Source of the DNA: Candidatus Latescibacterota bacterium
GTDB taxonomy: Bacteria; Latescibacterota; UBA2968; UBA8231
NCBI GenBank assembly: GCA_022819745.1
Contig: JAJEGS010000035.1
Location: 62,001-126,000 of the forward strand
DNA length: 64,000 bases
Direction: 5' to 3'
In this document: positions 1 to 10,422 of the stretch, piece by piece
Layout of the letters: every line of letters begins with the position of its first letter
How positions within the stretch are numbered: the first letter of the stretch is position 1
Program-made: the position numbers and the translations under genes
The notes under the pieces: generated by a model
Databases searched by the model: none
Seen by the model: the letters and a program-made list of their open reading frames with translations, nothing else
What the model was told of the DNA's origin: nothing

Positions 1-981
1 CAGCGTTTCATAGACTCCGGGTTCGGACAGCATGGTCAGTTGCTCCAAACCTGCGGCCATGGCGAGCGGGTTGCCCGATAAGGTGCCGGCCTGCGAGACC
101 TTTATGCCCAGCGGAGATACGTTTTCCATGATCTCCCGCTTGCCGCCGTATGCAGCAGCTGGCAAGCCGCCCCCGACGATCTTGCCCAAGCACGTCAGAT
201 CGGGCATCACCTCATAGCGCTCTTGCGCCCCACCCAGGCCGACGCGGAACCCGGTAATGACCTCGTCAAAAATGAGGACGATCCCCTCTTCGTCGGCTAT
301 TTGGCGCAGCGCGGGGAGGAAACCCTCGCGCGGTGGTACGGTTCCCATATTGCCGGCCACTGGTTCGACGATGATGGCAGCGATCTGCCCGCTATTTTCC
401 CGCGCAGCCGCGCGCACGGCAGCCGCGTCGTTATACGGCAGCGTCAAGGTCGAATCAACCACGCTTTGCGGCACACCTGGGCTGGTGGGAACCCCCAAGG
501 TCAATGCCGAAGACCCAGCCTCACTCAAGAAGCTGTCCCCATGCCCGTGCCAGCAGCCCTCGAATTTGGCGATTTTGTCTCTGCCGGTATGGCCGCGGGC
601 CAAGCGCACCGCCGCCATCGTCGCCTCGGTCCCCGAACTGACCATCCGCACCATTTCGATGGAGGGCACCATCTCCACAATGCGCTCGGCCAGCGCGATT
701 TCCAGTTCGGTCGGGGCACCAAAACTAGTCCCCTTTGCACAGGCTTCCTGCACGGCTTTTACGACGCGAGGATGGGCATGGCCGAAAATGAGTGGCCCCC
801 AAGAGCACACGTAGTCAATGTACTCGCGGCCATCGATATCAAAAATCCGCGAACCAGCCCCCCGGTCTATAAATCGAGGGCCACCACCCACCGCGCCAAA
901 AGCCCGCGCCGGACTGTTTACGCCTCCGGGAATGACCTGCTGTGCTTGGGTAAAGGCTGCTGCGGATCTAGGTGCCGACAT
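1..981 (-). CDS. hemL: Glutamate-1-semialdehyde 2,1-aminomutase, 3' end cut by window edge
   Basis: This would convert glutamate-1-semialdehyde to 5-aminolevulinate in the C5 route to tetrapyrroles, using PLP. The frame opens at ATG 981 ([10 protein letters not shown]) and runs without a stop to base 1, giving 327 codons. The enzyme is normally about 430 residues, so roughly 100 C-terminal residues lie outside the window. Seen: the N-terminal [12 protein letters not shown] signature, the WHGHGDSFL segment, the [12 protein letters not shown]-aspartate block and [15 protein letters not shown], whose lysine (residue 267) is the expected Schiff-base residue. The plus-strand frames across it are shadows. 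It follows the THUMP gene in the same direction after a 118 bp gap with nothing recognisable. Other class III aminotransferases are possible, but the motifs are specific. Confidence 0.93.
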   Translation of the reverse strand, partial: MSAPRSAAAFTQAQQVIPGGVNSPARAFGAVGGGPRFIDRGAGSRIFDIDGREYIDYVCSWGPLIFGHAHPRVVKAVQEACAKGTSFGAPTELEIALAERIVEMVPSIEMVRMVSSGTEATMAAVRLARGHTGRDKIAKFEGCWHGHGDSFLSEAGSSALTLGVPTSPGVPQSVVDSTLTLPYNDAAAVRAAARENSGQIAAIIVEPVAGNMGTVPPREGFLPALRQIADEEGIVLIFDEVITGFRVGLGGAQERYEVMPDLTCLGKIVGGGLPAAAYGGKREIMENVSPLGIKVSQAGTLSGNPLAMAAGLEQLTMLSEPGVYETL

Positions 982-1099
982 GAGTCCATCTCAGAAGCTG
1001 TTGACTTGGAAGAAGCGCATTCAATCCAATGAATATCTGACCAACTCGACCGATGCGCAATAATGGCAAATCCCTACCCCGTTCTCTATCGGATCAGGG

Positions 1100-2077
1100 C
1101 TAGCTCCACTGCTCCAATTGTAAGAGTCCAGCCTCTTCTTCGGCCAAACGCTCGAGAACGACCAGCCGATACGCCCGCCCGCGCTCGTGGATCTCTAAGT
1201 CGGCCAAGACTTCCAGAGGATAGTCTTCAGCCTCCAAAAGGGCGATGAAGAGATCAAAATCAGCCACTTGAACCACGGCGATTCCACCGGCGCGCAACAC
1301 CCGCGCCAATTCGGCCAACTCAGCGGCAGGGTTTTCTCCGGCCAAGCTGAACGCGTAATCGAGGTACTCGCCCACAAAAGGCAGATGATCCAGCGCGGCG
1401 ATTAGGTCCGCTGGGATACTTACTAGCAAGCGCGGCGCAAACGCCTCTTGCAATACGGCCAATTCGCGCAGGTCGCGGCGCGCCCATAGGACGCATGCCC
1501 CCGGCTGTATAGCCACCAAGCGGGCCAAGCAATACGCCATGGCCGCATTCGGCCCTATGCCTTCCCCTAGCCGCAACCCCAACAGGGCACGCCGTCCGGT
1601 CAGTTGTAAGTGAAGGCGCAGCAGATCCGGCCCTTTGCCTAAGCGCAATCCGTGCCTGTCGCGCAAAGTCGCCGCCACGGCTGCGGTTAGCTCGGCCGCA
1701 CTGAATCGGTACCGGCCCCGCAGCGTCGCGCTCAAGGCAAAAGCGTGGGTATCAATCGCCGCAGACTGGACCTGAGCGAGGCTTTTAGCAGGAGTCAGAT
1801 CGCAGCGAGCGATGCGTTTGCAGATGTATTCAAGACCCGGTCGCCCTACCGTAACGCCGTGCATCTGACTAATTAAACCGGCGCACTGCATGGCCGAGCG
1901 CAACTGTAGCAGCCGCCCCGGGCTGCGCTTGTACGTGAAGAAAATCTGCCCCACGCGCCCGCCCGGTTCGACATCGACCTGCTGCACCTCGGGCGCGTAC
2001 TCGTGCAACTCGTCGAGTGCCACCGCTTCCAACCCGCTCGGCACCGAGATCCAATAGCGATATATCTTGTCGGCCAT
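1100..2077 (-). CDS. THUMP-domain protein with a degenerate methyltransferase half
   Basis: 325 residues. The N-terminal half (about 10-165) resembles the ferredoxin-like/THUMP RNA-binding region of the RlmL/Trm14/THUMPD3 family (VPSGLEAVALDELHE at the start, a GRYRFSAAELTAAV segment later). The C-terminal half follows the Rossmann methyltransferase pattern, but I see neither a DPxCGSGT SAM loop nor an NPPY motif. Only VQPGACVLWARRD and DHLPFVGEY sit where they should be. It may therefore bind RNA without methylating it, or be a divergent enzyme. The start is the ATG at 2077, which overlaps the stop of the upstream M16 peptidase as TAATG; this implies translational coupling and makes a longer in-frame start at 2164 unlikely. 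Family assignment is inference. Confidence 0.6.
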   Translation of the reverse strand: MADKIYRYWISVPSGLEAVALDELHEYAPEVQQVDVEPGGRVGQIFFTYKRSPGRLLQLRSAMQCAGLISQMHGVTVGRPGLEYICKRIARCDLTPAKSLAQVQSAAIDTHAFALSATLRGRYRFSAAELTAAVAATLRDRHGLRLGKGPDLLRLHLQLTGRRALLGLRLGEGIGPNAAMAYCLARLVAIQPGACVLWARRDLRELAVLQEAFAPRLLVSIPADLIAALDHLPFVGEYLDYAFSLAGENPAAELAELARVLRAGGIAVVQVADFDLFIALLEAEDYPLEVLADLEIHERGRAYRLVVLERLAEEEAGLLQLEQWS

Positions 2078-3387
2078 TACTCCGCGCGTCCGGTAGGCAC
2101 AAGCGGCCTCAACACTGAGGCCGGACTGCACTGCATCGCGCTCAGGTGCGCCGGCGACAAGCAACTCTCCAGCACGTCGAGAATATCGCCGACCGCAATC
2201 TGTTCGTGGACATCAAAATAGACGCTAGGGGCCGCCCCACTAACCGCAGCAGAGCAGAGCATATCGACCACCTCCTCGGCTTGCTCCCACGCACGCAGCA
2301 GCAAGCCATAGGCTTTGCGCTTGGCGCGGCCCAAGTCCGCCGCCACAGCGCGCTCGTCTAGGCTGGCCAATGCGGCGTTTATTTTCTCGCACAACCGGTC
2401 GCTCTGCTGGGTATATCCGCCCACTGTGCAAAAGCAGAACGTCTGCTCGGCATAGACCTCGGCTCCAAAGGCATCGCCGTCGATTAGGCCATCTTCGTAG
2501 TGCGCGGCAAAAAAATCGCTCGCTGGCCCCAAGGCAATGTCCAAGGCCAGTTCTAAGGCCAATTCTCGCAAGAGCAAGTCGCGACCCGACTGGCCCGCCT
2601 TGTCATCGCCAAAAAACAGCAAGGTATAGGGCCGGCTGACCGGCAGGGCTAAGGCCCCGAGCGGCTGCGGAGTGGGCAATACCACGGGGCGTTCTACTCG
2701 ATCCCATGCGGAGCGCGGCCGGCTGTACTTTAGCAAAGCAGATTCGACGGCCGCGTAAGTGGCCTCTACATCGAAATCTCCACACAAGTACAGCCCCATG
2801 TATTCGGGCCGATAAAACACCTCGTGGCAACGAGTTAGCATGTCCTCGTCAATCTGCCCGATGCTCTCCCGCGTGCCAGCCATGTCCCAGGCCAAGGGAC
2901 TATTCTGGTACAGCCCTTCAAGGCCGTGTAAAAACCCGATCCACTCCGGGTCGTCGCAGCTTATCTGTAGCTCGTGGTCAATGATTTCGCGCTCTTGAGC
3001 GACACCGTCTGGCAGGACGTGCAGGTCCAACGCGAGTTCAAAGAGCAATGCTAAATGGTCGGCAAAATGCTCAATGCACGTCAGAGAAAAGATGGTTGAA
3101 GTAAAACTGGTACTGGCGTTTACGTCGCCGCCAAGACGGCTGATTTGCTCGGTGATGTCGCCGTAAGGTTTGGCAAAAAGGCGGTGTTCGAGAAAGTGCG
3201 CGGTGCCAGCCGGCGTGGTCTGTACCTGCCTGGAGTCGCGGGCGCGCAAATGCAGATCGACCGAACCGTAGTCTATGTACAGCACAGCCGCTTTTTGCCG
3301 ACTGCCCGGCCGCGGTACTGCCCATACATCGAGGCCGCCCAAGTGGCTGCGGTACACCCCTTCCCCCAATAGCGCATCCGCGATCAC
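2077..3387 (-). CDS. M16 family zinc metallopeptidase, catalytic partner (YmfH-like)
   Basis: 436 residues, GTG start. It carries the inverted zinc motif HFLEH (H64, E67, H68), and E139 in EREIIDHEL is the likely third ligand about 70 residues on. This is the spacing of M16B peptidases such as B. subtilis YmfH. The second M16 half, without a motif, fills the C-terminus. It lies 4 bp after the stop of a second M16 protein that lacks the motif, so the two would form the usual active/inactive pair, as in processing-peptidase dimers. Role by family knowledge: clearing or processing peptides; the substrate here is unknown. No signal peptide is visible, so it probably acts in the cytoplasm. Confidence 0.85.
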   Translation of the reverse strand: MIADALLGEGVYRSHLGGLDVWAVPRPGSRQKAAVLYIDYGSVDLHLRARDSRQVQTTPAGTAHFLEHRLFAKPYGDITEQISRLGGDVNASTSFTSTIFSLTCIEHFADHLALLFELALDLHVLPDGVAQEREIIDHELQISCDDPEWIGFLHGLEGLYQNSPLAWDMAGTRESIGQIDEDMLTRCHEVFYRPEYMGLYLCGDFDVEATYAAVESALLKYSRPRSAWDRVERPVVLPTPQPLGALALPVSRPYTLLFFGDDKAGQSGRDLLLRELALELALDIALGPASDFFAAHYEDGLIDGDAFGAEVYAEQTFCFCTVGGYTQQSDRLCEKINAALASLDERAVAADLGRAKRKAYGLLLRAWEQAEEVVDMLCSAAVSGAAPSVYFDVHEQIAVGDILDVLESCLSPAHLSAMQCSPASVLRPLVPTGRAE

Positions 3388-3391
3388 GTTC

Positions 3392-4663
3392 TCACGTCCC
3401 GTGCAATAAAAAGGCCGTGTCCGCTACAATGCCGCCGGCCATGCGGGTTAAGTCTTCGACGCCGACTTGCTCGATGCGCTGCCATAGCGTTTCTGGGGAT
3501 TGGTTGCCCCCTATCAGTCCCTCGCGCAATTGATAGCGAAAAAAGCCCTCGCGGTCTTCGGCCAATCCTAACAGACGAGCTCGCACCAAATAACGAGCTG
3601 CTTCGATTTCGCGGCAATCAAAGGCTCCTGCGCGCAGCGTTTGGAGTTCCTGTTCCACCTTATCCCGAACCTTGGGGTAGGCTGTGGCCTCAATGCCTGC
3701 GGCCACAAAGAGCAATCCGCTCAATGCCTCGATATGCGATGAGATGTAGTAGCACAAGCCCTCTTCTTCGCGGAGGTGCTTGAACAGCCGCGATGGACCA
3801 TCGCCACCCAGCATCAGGTTTAGGAGTGCCAAAGCCGGATAGTCGTCTGTACCGTCTGCGCCATACGCAACCTGCGTGCGATAGCCCAACACTACTTTGG
3901 CCTCTCGTACCGCTTGGCATTCAAAAACCTCGCGCCGCAGCTCAGCACGGCGCGGGCGCTGCGGCGGAGGCTGGGGCTGGTTTGCCGCGCGCTTCCAAGT
4001 AAAGAGCGACTCCATCAAGGGATGAATCTGCTCCAAACGTACATCGCCGCTTACGAAAATATCTAAGCGATCAGCAGCCGTCCGCTCGCGGTGGAAAGCC
4101 CACAGTTCATCGGCCTGTACGGCGGCAAAGTCCGCGGGATTGCCCAGCGGCGACAGGCCCGTGGGTTCGCCCCGGCACATCTCTTCGCTGCACCGCCTTT
4201 GTGCGTAGCCCAGTTTGTCGTTGAAGCCATCGGCTATTTGCCGCGCAAGGCGTTGCTTTTCCCGCTCTAGACAATCGGGCTGGAACCCGTTACCATCGCG
4301 CAAGACATCGCGGAGAAAAGTCAGACCGCGTGCCAGTATCCCTTTCTCCCCGAGGAAGTTTTCGTCGATAACCTCTAGACACAAATGAATGACCTGATAC
4401 TCTCCCAAGCGATCAACTTGCACCGAATAATGCGCCCCGTAGAGGTCGTCGATAAAGCGGTTGAGGCTCTGTACATTGGGCAGCTTGTGCGTGCCGCGAG
4501 CCAGCAGTCGGCTGCTCAGGGCCACGAGCGAATGTCGCGGCGCACACAGCGGCGTGCTCAGGCACACATCCACCCGGATCGTCTTATACAATCCAATGCT
4601 GTGCAGATGCAAATAAACACCGTCCGCGAATTGGACGCGGGTGAATTCACCTGCTGCATGCAT
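3392..4663 (-). CDS. M16 family peptidase-like protein, non-catalytic partner (YmfF-like)
   Basis: 423 residues from ATG 4663 (MHAAGEFTRVQF). The frame stays open up to 4972, but that stretch lies under trmJ on the other strand and reads as low-complexity shadow. The chosen ATG has AAGGA about 12 bases upstream. A second possible ATG at 4705 would overlap the trmJ start codon head to head. It is M16-like throughout (LLARGTHKLPNVQSLNRF early, GGDGPSRLFKHLREEEGLCY in the second half) but has no HxxEH, so it should not cleave by itself. Immediately followed by the catalytic partner. It probably forms the second half of a clam-shell dimer, by analogy with the YmfF/YmfH pair. Confidence 0.8.
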   Translation of the reverse strand: MHAAGEFTRVQFADGVYLHLHSIGLYKTIRVDVCLSTPLCAPRHSLVALSSRLLARGTHKLPNVQSLNRFIDDLYGAHYSVQVDRLGEYQVIHLCLEVIDENFLGEKGILARGLTFLRDVLRDGNGFQPDCLEREKQRLARQIADGFNDKLGYAQRRCSEEMCRGEPTGLSPLGNPADFAAVQADELWAFHRERTAADRLDIFVSGDVRLEQIHPLMESLFTWKRAANQPQPPPQRPRRAELRREVFECQAVREAKVVLGYRTQVAYGADGTDDYPALALLNLMLGGDGPSRLFKHLREEEGLCYYISSHIEALSGLLFVAAGIEATAYPKVRDKVEQELQTLRAGAFDCREIEAARYLVRARLLGLAEDREGFFRYQLREGLIGGNQSPETLWQRIEQVGVEDLTRMAGGIVADTAFLLHGT

Positions 4664-4703
4664 TGGCGCGTAGTATCCTTCTTGATTTAGTTTGGCAAGC
4701 CCC

Positions 4704-5456
4704 ATGAGTCCTCTCGACAACATCCGCGTCGTGCTCGTCGAGCCGGCCACGCCCGGCAATATCGGTGCTACGGCCCGCGTGCTCAAAACCACGGGCATAA
4801 GCCAGTTAGCCTTGGTCAATCCCGGAGCGTGGGATACGCCCGAAGCGCGCACTTTTGCCCACGGCGCAGGCGATATTCTCGACACCAGCCAAGTCTTCCC
4901 CAACCTCGCCGCGGCCGTAGCCGATTGCCACATCGTCGTCGGCACCACCCATCGACAAGGCCGCTTCCGCACGGTTACTTCCGCACCGGGGCCCCTGATT
5001 GACCAACTAGCCTCTCAAGCACATCACCGCTGCATCGCCCTTGTGTTCGGGCGCGAAAGGGACGGCTTGTGGCACGAGGAACTAGAGATCTGCCACCAAG
5101 TGCTGAGGTTCCCCACAGCCGCAGCCTATCCCTCCCTCAACCTCTCCCACGCCGTACTCCTGTTCGCCTATGGCCTGTATGCGGCCGTGAGCGAAAAACC
5201 ATCGGACTCGCCCGTGCAACTGGCCACGGCTGGCGAGCGCGAGCGAATGTTCGCGCAGATTCTGCAAGCCCTTGCCGAGATAGAGTTTACCCCGTACAAC
5301 AACAAGCCGGACCACTTCGGCCGTGTGCTGCGCCGCTTCTTCAACAAGGTCGATTTGGAAGTTCGCGATGTGCGGGCGATTCAGACGATATGCGGCCAGA
5401 TCCGCAAGTTCAGCCACCGCTATCGCCGCAGTGCCGGGCGCACTGAGGCCGACTGA
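4704..5456 (+). CDS. trmJ: TrmJ-like tRNA 2'-O-methyltransferase (SpoU/SPOUT class)
   Basis: 250 residues starting at ATG 4704 ([14 protein letters not shown]); a TTG 12 bases upstream is less likely. The three SPOUT motifs of TrmH/TrmJ enzymes are present: [11 protein letters not shown] with the asparagine/arginine pair, VFGRERDGL, and PSLNLSHAV, which form the trefoil knot that binds SAM. The C-terminal about 80 residues ([20 protein letters not shown]) match the TrmJ tail more than TrmH, so 2'-O-methylation of tRNA position 32 is the best guess. It is a lone plus-strand gene. Its 3' end overlaps the 3' end of gmd by 37 bp, a convergent overlap. Confidence 0.85.
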   Translation: MSPLDNIRVVLVEPATPGNIGATARVLKTTGISQLALVNPGAWDTPEARTFAHGAGDILDTSQVFPNLAAAVADCHIVVGTTHRQGRFRTVTSAPGPLIDQLASQAHHRCIALVFGRERDGLWHEELEICHQVLRFPTAAAYPSLNLSHAVLLFAYGLYAAVSEKPSDSPVQLATAGERERMFAQILQALAEIEFTPYNNKPDHFGRVLRRFFNKVDLEVRDVRAIQTICGQIRKFSHRYRRSAGRTEAD

Positions 5457-6418
5457 TGGGCCACCTGCTCCAAGTCCCAGTCAACCATCTGCCGGACCAT
5501 TTCCTCAAAGCCGACCTCGGGCTCCCAACCTAATTTTTCCCGCGCCTTCGTCGCATCGCCCAAGAGGGTATATACCTCGGCAGGACGCAAAAAACGCTCA
5601 TCGAGGACCACGTATTGCCGCCAGTCCAAGCCAGCGTGGGCAAAGGCGACCTCGCAGAATTCGCCGATGGTCCGGGAGGTACCCGTGGCGATGACGTAAT
5701 CGTCGGGTTCGTCCTGTTGGAGCATCATCCACATTGCGCGGACAAAGTCGCCCGCATAGCCCCAATCGCGGCGAGGAGCCAGGTCGCCAAGGCGCAGCTC
5801 TTGGTCCAGCCCGCATTTGATGCGGGCCACGCCATGCGTGATTTTGCGGGTGACGAATTCGCGCCCACGGCGCGGCGACTCGTGATTGAAGAGAATGCCC
5901 GTGCAGGCGAACATGCCGTAGCTTTCGCGGTAGTTGATGGTGATCCAATGCGCGTAGAGCTTGGACACCCCGTAAGGCGAACGCGGATAGAAGGCCGTTT
6001 GCTCGTTCTGCGGCGATTCCTGTGCGTTGCCGAACAACTCGCTGGTGCTGGCTTGGTAAAAGCGAATGTTTTCGTCACAGGCGCGGATGGCTTCCAAAAG
6101 CCGCGTCACGCCCAAGCCGGTGATCTCGCCGGTCAACATGGGCTGCTCCCAAGAGACCGGTATAAAGGACTGGGCACCTAGATTGTACACTTCCTGCGGC
6201 CGTGCGGTCTGCAGCGCCGAAATCAATGACTTCTGATCCAACAGATCGCCGGAGATCAGCTCGATTTTGTCCTGCAAATGGCCGATCCGTTCGAAATTGA
6301 CCGTGCTGCTGCGGCGCACCAATCCGAAAACCTCATAGCCCTTTTCCAGCAGCAATTCGGCCAAGTATGAACCGTCTTGGCCGGTAATGCCGGTGATTAA
6401 AGCACGCTTTTGGCTCAT
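5420..6418 (-). CDS. gmd: GDP-mannose 4,6-dehydratase
   Basis: 332 residues, an extended SDR enzyme making GDP-4-keto-6-deoxy-mannose from GDP-mannose, the first step to GDP-fucose, GDP-rhamnose and related sugars of surface polysaccharides. The NADP loop GITGQDG is at residues 10-16. The catalytic set is T124/E126 in STSELFG with Y148 and K152 in YGVSKLY, offset by a constant 8 from the E. coli enzyme. [17 protein letters not shown] is the substrate block. It starts 2 bp after the gcvP stop, so it is probably transcribed with the gcv genes, although there is no metabolic link. No fucose synthase neighbour is present. Confidence 0.93.
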   Translation of the reverse strand: MSQKRALITGITGQDGSYLAELLLEKGYEVFGLVRRSSTVNFERIGHLQDKIELISGDLLDQKSLISALQTARPQEVYNLGAQSFIPVSWEQPMLTGEITGLGVTRLLEAIRACDENIRFYQASTSELFGNAQESPQNEQTAFYPRSPYGVSKLYAHWITINYRESYGMFACTGILFNHESPRRGREFVTRKITHGVARIKCGLDQELRLGDLAPRRDWGYAGDFVRAMWMMLQQDEPDDYVIATGTSRTIGEFCEVAFAHAGLDWRQYVVLDERFLRPAEVYTLLGDATKAREKLGWEPEVGFEEMVRQMVDWDLEQVAHQSASVRPALRR

Positions 6419-6419
6419 T

Positions 6420-9272
6420 TCATTCCTCTTGTGAATACGTTTCTACAGGCGGACAGGAACAGATCAGATTGCGATCGCCCTGCGCGTCGTTCAGTCTCCC
6501 GACGGCCGGCCAGAACTTGCGCTCCAACAGCCAAGGAGCCGGCAGGGCGGCAACGGTCCTAGAATAAGGCCGATCCCACTCGTCGGCCAGCACGATGTCC
6601 ATCGGGTGCGGTGCGTGGACGAGCGGGTTGTTGGTGCGGTCCATTTCCCCGGCGGCTACTTGCTGGATTTCGCCGCCAATGGCGATCATGGCTTCGCAAA
6701 ACCGATCCAATTCGGCCTTGGATTCGCTCTCCGTAGGTTCGACCATCAGGGTTCCGGCGACCGGAAAGGATACCGTAGGCGCGTGGAACCCATAGTCCAT
6801 CAACCGCTTGGCCACGTCTCCTACGCCAATGCCGTGCTCCCGCGCCCAACGCAGGTCGAGGATGCACTCGTGGGCCACGCGCCCGTTCCGCCCTTTGTAC
6901 AGCACGGGAAAGGAATCCGCGAGGCGGCTGCTCAGATAATTGGCATTGAGGATCGCGACCTTCGTTGCCTCGGTGAGACCCGCACCGCCCATCAGCCGCA
7001 AGTACGCCCAAGATATGAGCAGAATCGAGGCACTGCCCCACGGAGCGGCTGCAATGGGGCCGATTGACTCAGTCCCGCCGGTATAGACGAGGGGGTGCGA
7101 GGGTAAGAACTCCTCTAAGTGCTCGGCCACGGCAATGGGGCCCATCCCTGGCCCTCCGCCGCCGTGGGGGATGCAAAAGGTCTTGTGCAAATTCAAGTGG
7201 CACACGTCGATGCCGATTTCCCCGGGCTGGCACAATCCCACCAAGGCATTCATATTCGCGCCGTCCATATAGACCTGACCGCCCGCTTGGTGGACGATCG
7301 CGCAGATCTCGCCGATGGCCTCTTCAAACACCCCGTGGGTCGAGGGGTACGTCACCATCAGGGCCGCCAACCGCTCGCGGTGTGCGTCGGCTTTCACCCG
7401 CAGGTCCGCCAAGTCGATATTGCCCTCGTCGTCACAAGCGACGACAACCACGTCTAAACCAGCCATAGCGGCGCTAGCTGGATTGGTCCCGTGAGCCGAG
7501 GCTGGAATGAGACAGACGTTGCGCTGGGCTTCTCCGCGCGTCTGGTGGTATTTGCGCACGATGAGTAGGCCGGCGTATTCGCCCTGTGAACCCGCGTTGG
7601 GTTGCAGCGAAATGCCCTTGAGGCCGGTGATTTCGCGCAGCATGCCCTCCATTTCGGCGAAAATTGCCGCGTACCCTTGAGCTTGATCTACGGGCGCAAA
7701 TGGATGCAGCCCAGCGAATTCGGGCCAAGTGATCGCCATCATTTCCGCGGTCGCATTGAGCTTCATGGTACACGAGCCGAGGGGGATCATCGCGTGGACC
7801 AAAGACAGATCCTTGGCTTCGAGTCGGCGCATGTAGCGCATCATTTCGGTCTCGGAGTGATGCGACGCAAAGACTGGATGCTCCATGAAGCGCGAGTGGC
7901 GGACGTGATCAGGCCCCCAAGCAAGCCCCTCATCGACTGTGCTAGACAACTTGCCGCCCAGTAAGGTGAGGATGGCTTGCAGATCGTCCTTGTGAGTCGT
8001 TTCGTCGAGGGCAATGCCCCAGTGCCCGTCTCCTAGATCGCGGAAATTCATCCCCTCGGCCCGCGCCTGTACCAACAGCGCATCTCCCTGTGCCCCTACT
8101 TCAACGCGCAGTGTGTCGAAGTACTGGTCGTGGACGACTCGGTAACCGGCTCCTTCCAACCCTCGGGCGAGCGCCCGCGCCTGGCGGTGTACGCGGTGAG
8201 CCATGCGCCGCAAGCCGTCTGGCCCGTGATAGACCGCGTACATGCTCGCCACCACGGCTGGCAAGACCTCGGCTGTGCAGATGTTGCTCGTCGCCCGTTC
8301 TCGTTTGATGTGCTGTTCGCGGGTTTGCAGGGCCATGCGCAGGGCCGGCTGGCCACGGACATCCTCGGAGACGCCGATGATGCGCCCGGGCACCTGCCGC
8401 TGGAACTCGGGGCGCGTCGCTAAAAAGGCTGCGTGCGGGCCGCCGTATCCCATCGGCATACCAAAGCGCTGTGCGCTCCCAATGGCCGCATCGGCTCCAA
8501 ATTCCCCTGGGGGCCGCAGCAAACACAGGGCGAGCAAATCAACCGCCACGCACACCAGCGTCTGCTGGGCGTGAGCCTGAGCGCAGAAGTCGGCGTAGTC
8601 GTATAGCGCACCGTCTGAGGCCGGGTACTGGAGCAGGGCGGCGAAGGCCCCAGTCGCAAAATCGTATTCTCGGTGATCGCCTACTACAACCTCCCAACCC
8701 CGCGACTCGGCCCGGACTTTGACTACCCCTATGGTTTGCGGGTGGCAATCCGACGAGACAAAGACGCGCTGGCTCTCGTTCTTCTTTTGCACTGCCCGTA
8801 GCATGGCGATGGCTTCGGCTGCGGCCGTGGCTTCGTCCAACAGGGAGGCATTGGCCAAGGCAAAACCCGTCAAGTCGCCGACCATGGTCTGGAAGTTGAG
8901 CAGGGCCTCTAGCCGTCCTTGGGCGATTTCGGACTGATAGGGTGTGTATTGGGTGTACCAGCCTGGGTTCTCCAAGATGTTGCGCTGGATCACCAGAGGG
9001 GTTATGCAGTCTGAGTAGCCCATGCCGATAAAACTGCGATGGATGCGATTCTGGCTGGCCAATTCGCGCAACCGCCCCATCAGTTCGTACTCACTGATAC
9101 CTTCTCCCAGCGCCAAGGAACCCTGCATCCGAATCGCCGCCGGCAGGGACTCGGCCATAAGGCTGTCCAAGCTGTCGGCTCCCACAGCCGCGAGCATAGC
9201 GGTTATATCCGCGTCCGTAGGGCCGATATGCCGGCGGACAAAGTCATCGCTAGGTCCAAATTCGTCGCCCAT
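6420..9272 (-). CDS. gcvP: Glycine dehydrogenase (decarboxylating), P protein
   Basis: 950 residues, the single-chain form rather than the split GcvPA/GcvPB pair. It decarboxylates glycine and passes the aminomethyl group to the lipoyl arm of H protein. The PLP lysine is K697 in [18 protein letters not shown], followed by the glycine-rich loop; the start has the family RRHIGP segment. GGAGG sits close (3 bases) before ATG 9272, while an in-frame GTG at 9287 would add five residues and has a weak site, so either is possible. Directly after gcvT. No gcvH lies in the window, so the H protein must be encoded elsewhere. Confidence 0.96.
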   Translation of the reverse strand: MGDEFGPSDDFVRRHIGPTDADITAMLAAVGADSLDSLMAESLPAAIRMQGSLALGEGISEYELMGRLRELASQNRIHRSFIGMGYSDCITPLVIQRNILENPGWYTQYTPYQSEIAQGRLEALLNFQTMVGDLTGFALANASLLDEATAAAEAIAMLRAVQKKNESQRVFVSSDCHPQTIGVVKVRAESRGWEVVVGDHREYDFATGAFAALLQYPASDGALYDYADFCAQAHAQQTLVCVAVDLLALCLLRPPGEFGADAAIGSAQRFGMPMGYGGPHAAFLATRPEFQRQVPGRIIGVSEDVRGQPALRMALQTREQHIKRERATSNICTAEVLPAVVASMYAVYHGPDGLRRMAHRVHRQARALARGLEGAGYRVVHDQYFDTLRVEVGAQGDALLVQARAEGMNFRDLGDGHWGIALDETTHKDDLQAILTLLGGKLSSTVDEGLAWGPDHVRHSRFMEHPVFASHHSETEMMRYMRRLEAKDLSLVHAMIPLGSCTMKLNATAEMMAITWPEFAGLHPFAPVDQAQGYAAIFAEMEGMLREITGLKGISLQPNAGSQGEYAGLLIVRKYHQTRGEAQRNVCLIPASAHGTNPASAAMAGLDVVVVACDDEGNIDLADLRVKADAHRERLAALMVTYPSTHGVFEEAIGEICAIVHQAGGQVYMDGANMNALVGLCQPGEIGIDVCHLNLHKTFCIPHGGGGPGMGPIAVAEHLEEFLPSHPLVYTGGTESIGPIAAAPWGSASILLISWAYLRLMGGAGLTEATKVAILNANYLSSRLADSFPVLYKGRNGRVAHECILDLRWAREHGIGVGDVAKRLMDYGFHAPTVSFPVAGTLMVEPTESESKAELDRFCEAMIAIGGEIQQVAAGEMDRTNNPLVHAPHPMDIVLADEWDRPYSRTVAALPAPWLLERKFWPAVGRLNDAQGDRNLICSCPPVETYSQEE

Positions 9273-9312
9273 GTACCTCCATTGCACTGCCTAAAAGCAG
9301 CGATTAAGACTT

Positions 9313-10422
9313 TCAGTCCTTTTTAGGGGCTGAAGGCACAAAGGGCAGCTTGACCACCACGGCGGGTTGTCGCTTGCCCTTCATGTCAATGTACACTTGA
9401 GTGCCTATTTTTTGCACGCCGCGCTGTAAATAGGCCAGCCCAATTCCCTCGCCAAGCACCGGCGAGTGCGTCCCACTGGTCACGATACCCACCTGCTCCT
9501 CGCGCTGGTCGAAAACCGGATAATCCGGCCGGGGAATGCCCCTTTCCAGCATGCGGAAGCCGCGCAGACGGCGATAACCTCCGGCCGTGCGTTGCGCCCT
9601 CAGCGCCTCAGCCCCGACAAAATTTGCCTCTTTTTCTAAGTCCAAAGTCCAAGACAAACCGGCCTCTAAGGGGGTCGTCTGCTCGTTCAATTCACTGCCA
9701 TAGAGGCAAAAGCCCATTTCGAGGCGCAAGGTGTCGCGCGCACCGAGTCCACAAGGCCGGGCACCGGCTGCGCGGAGCTTCGCCCACAGTGCGGCGACTT
9801 GGTCGGCCGGGCACATGATCTCAAATCCATCTTCTCCGGTGTAGCCATTGCGGCTAATCAAGGCTCGTATCCCGGCGATTTCCATCACCGCGCAGCGATA
9901 GTACCCTAGCGCCACGCTAGCCGGTCCAGCGAGTGCTTCAATCAGGGCGGCAGCCCGTGGCCCCTGCACCGCCACCATGCCCTGTTCATCGCTCAAGTCC
10001 TCGATTTCCACATCCGACCAATCCGCTGCGCGTGCGGTAATCCACTGCCAGTCAACAGCCTTCCGGCTCGCGTTGACCACTAAGAGGTAATCCTGCTCTG
10101 CGAGCCGATACACCACCAGATCGTCCACGCATCCTCCCTGTTCATTGCACAGCGGCGCGTAGAGCATCTGGCCGATGGTCAATTCGCGTACCCGCGCAGG
10201 CAAGAGGCTGTCGAGGAAAGCCAATCCTCCCTCCCCAGAAATGGCGATCCGGCCCATGTGCGATATGTCGAACAGCCCAACCTCTCGGCGCACGGCCCAG
10301 TGTTCGCTGCGGATACCCTCGAACTGGACCGCCATTTCCCACCCGCCAAAGGGGGCCATGCGCCCGCCTTCGGCCACGGCGACCTCATAGAGCGACGTCC
10401 GCTGCAAACGCTCATTTGTCAT
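9313..10422 (-). CDS. gcvT: Aminomethyltransferase, T protein of the glycine cleavage system
   Basis: 369 residues. It transfers the methylene group from aminomethyl-lipoyl H protein to tetrahydrofolate and releases ammonia. It has the family start RTSLYEVAVAEGGRMAPFGGWEM, the folate-binding NGYTGEDGFEI block, and GARDTLRLEMGFCLYG with the conserved aspartate. I start at ATG 10422 (MTNERLQRTSLY) because it has AGGAAAGAGAT upstream and matches family length; a longer frame to 10449 exists inside coaE. It overlaps the coaE end by 11 bp and precedes gcvP by 40 bp, so coaE-gcvT-gcvP-gmd look like one transcript. Confidence 0.95.
   Translation of the reverse strand: MTNERLQRTSLYEVAVAEGGRMAPFGGWEMAVQFEGIRSEHWAVRREVGLFDISHMGRIAISGEGGLAFLDSLLPARVRELTIGQMLYAPLCNEQGGCVDDLVVYRLAEQDYLLVVNASRKAVDWQWITARAADWSDVEIEDLSDEQGMVAVQGPRAAALIEALAGPASVALGYYRCAVMEIAGIRALISRNGYTGEDGFEIMCPADQVAALWAKLRAAGARPCGLGARDTLRLEMGFCLYGSELNEQTTPLEAGLSWTLDLEKEANFVGAEALRAQRTAGGYRRLRGFRMLERGIPRPDYPVFDQREEQVGIVTSGTHSPVLGEGIGLAYLQRGVQKIGTQVYIDMKGKRQPAVVVKLPFVPSAPKKD

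Noticed and set aside
223..1032. Plus-strand 269-codon frame at the left edge
   Set aside because: It lies antisense to a clear, in-frame hemL reading on the minus strand that has no stop inside the window. The plus-strand protein has no recognisable domain.
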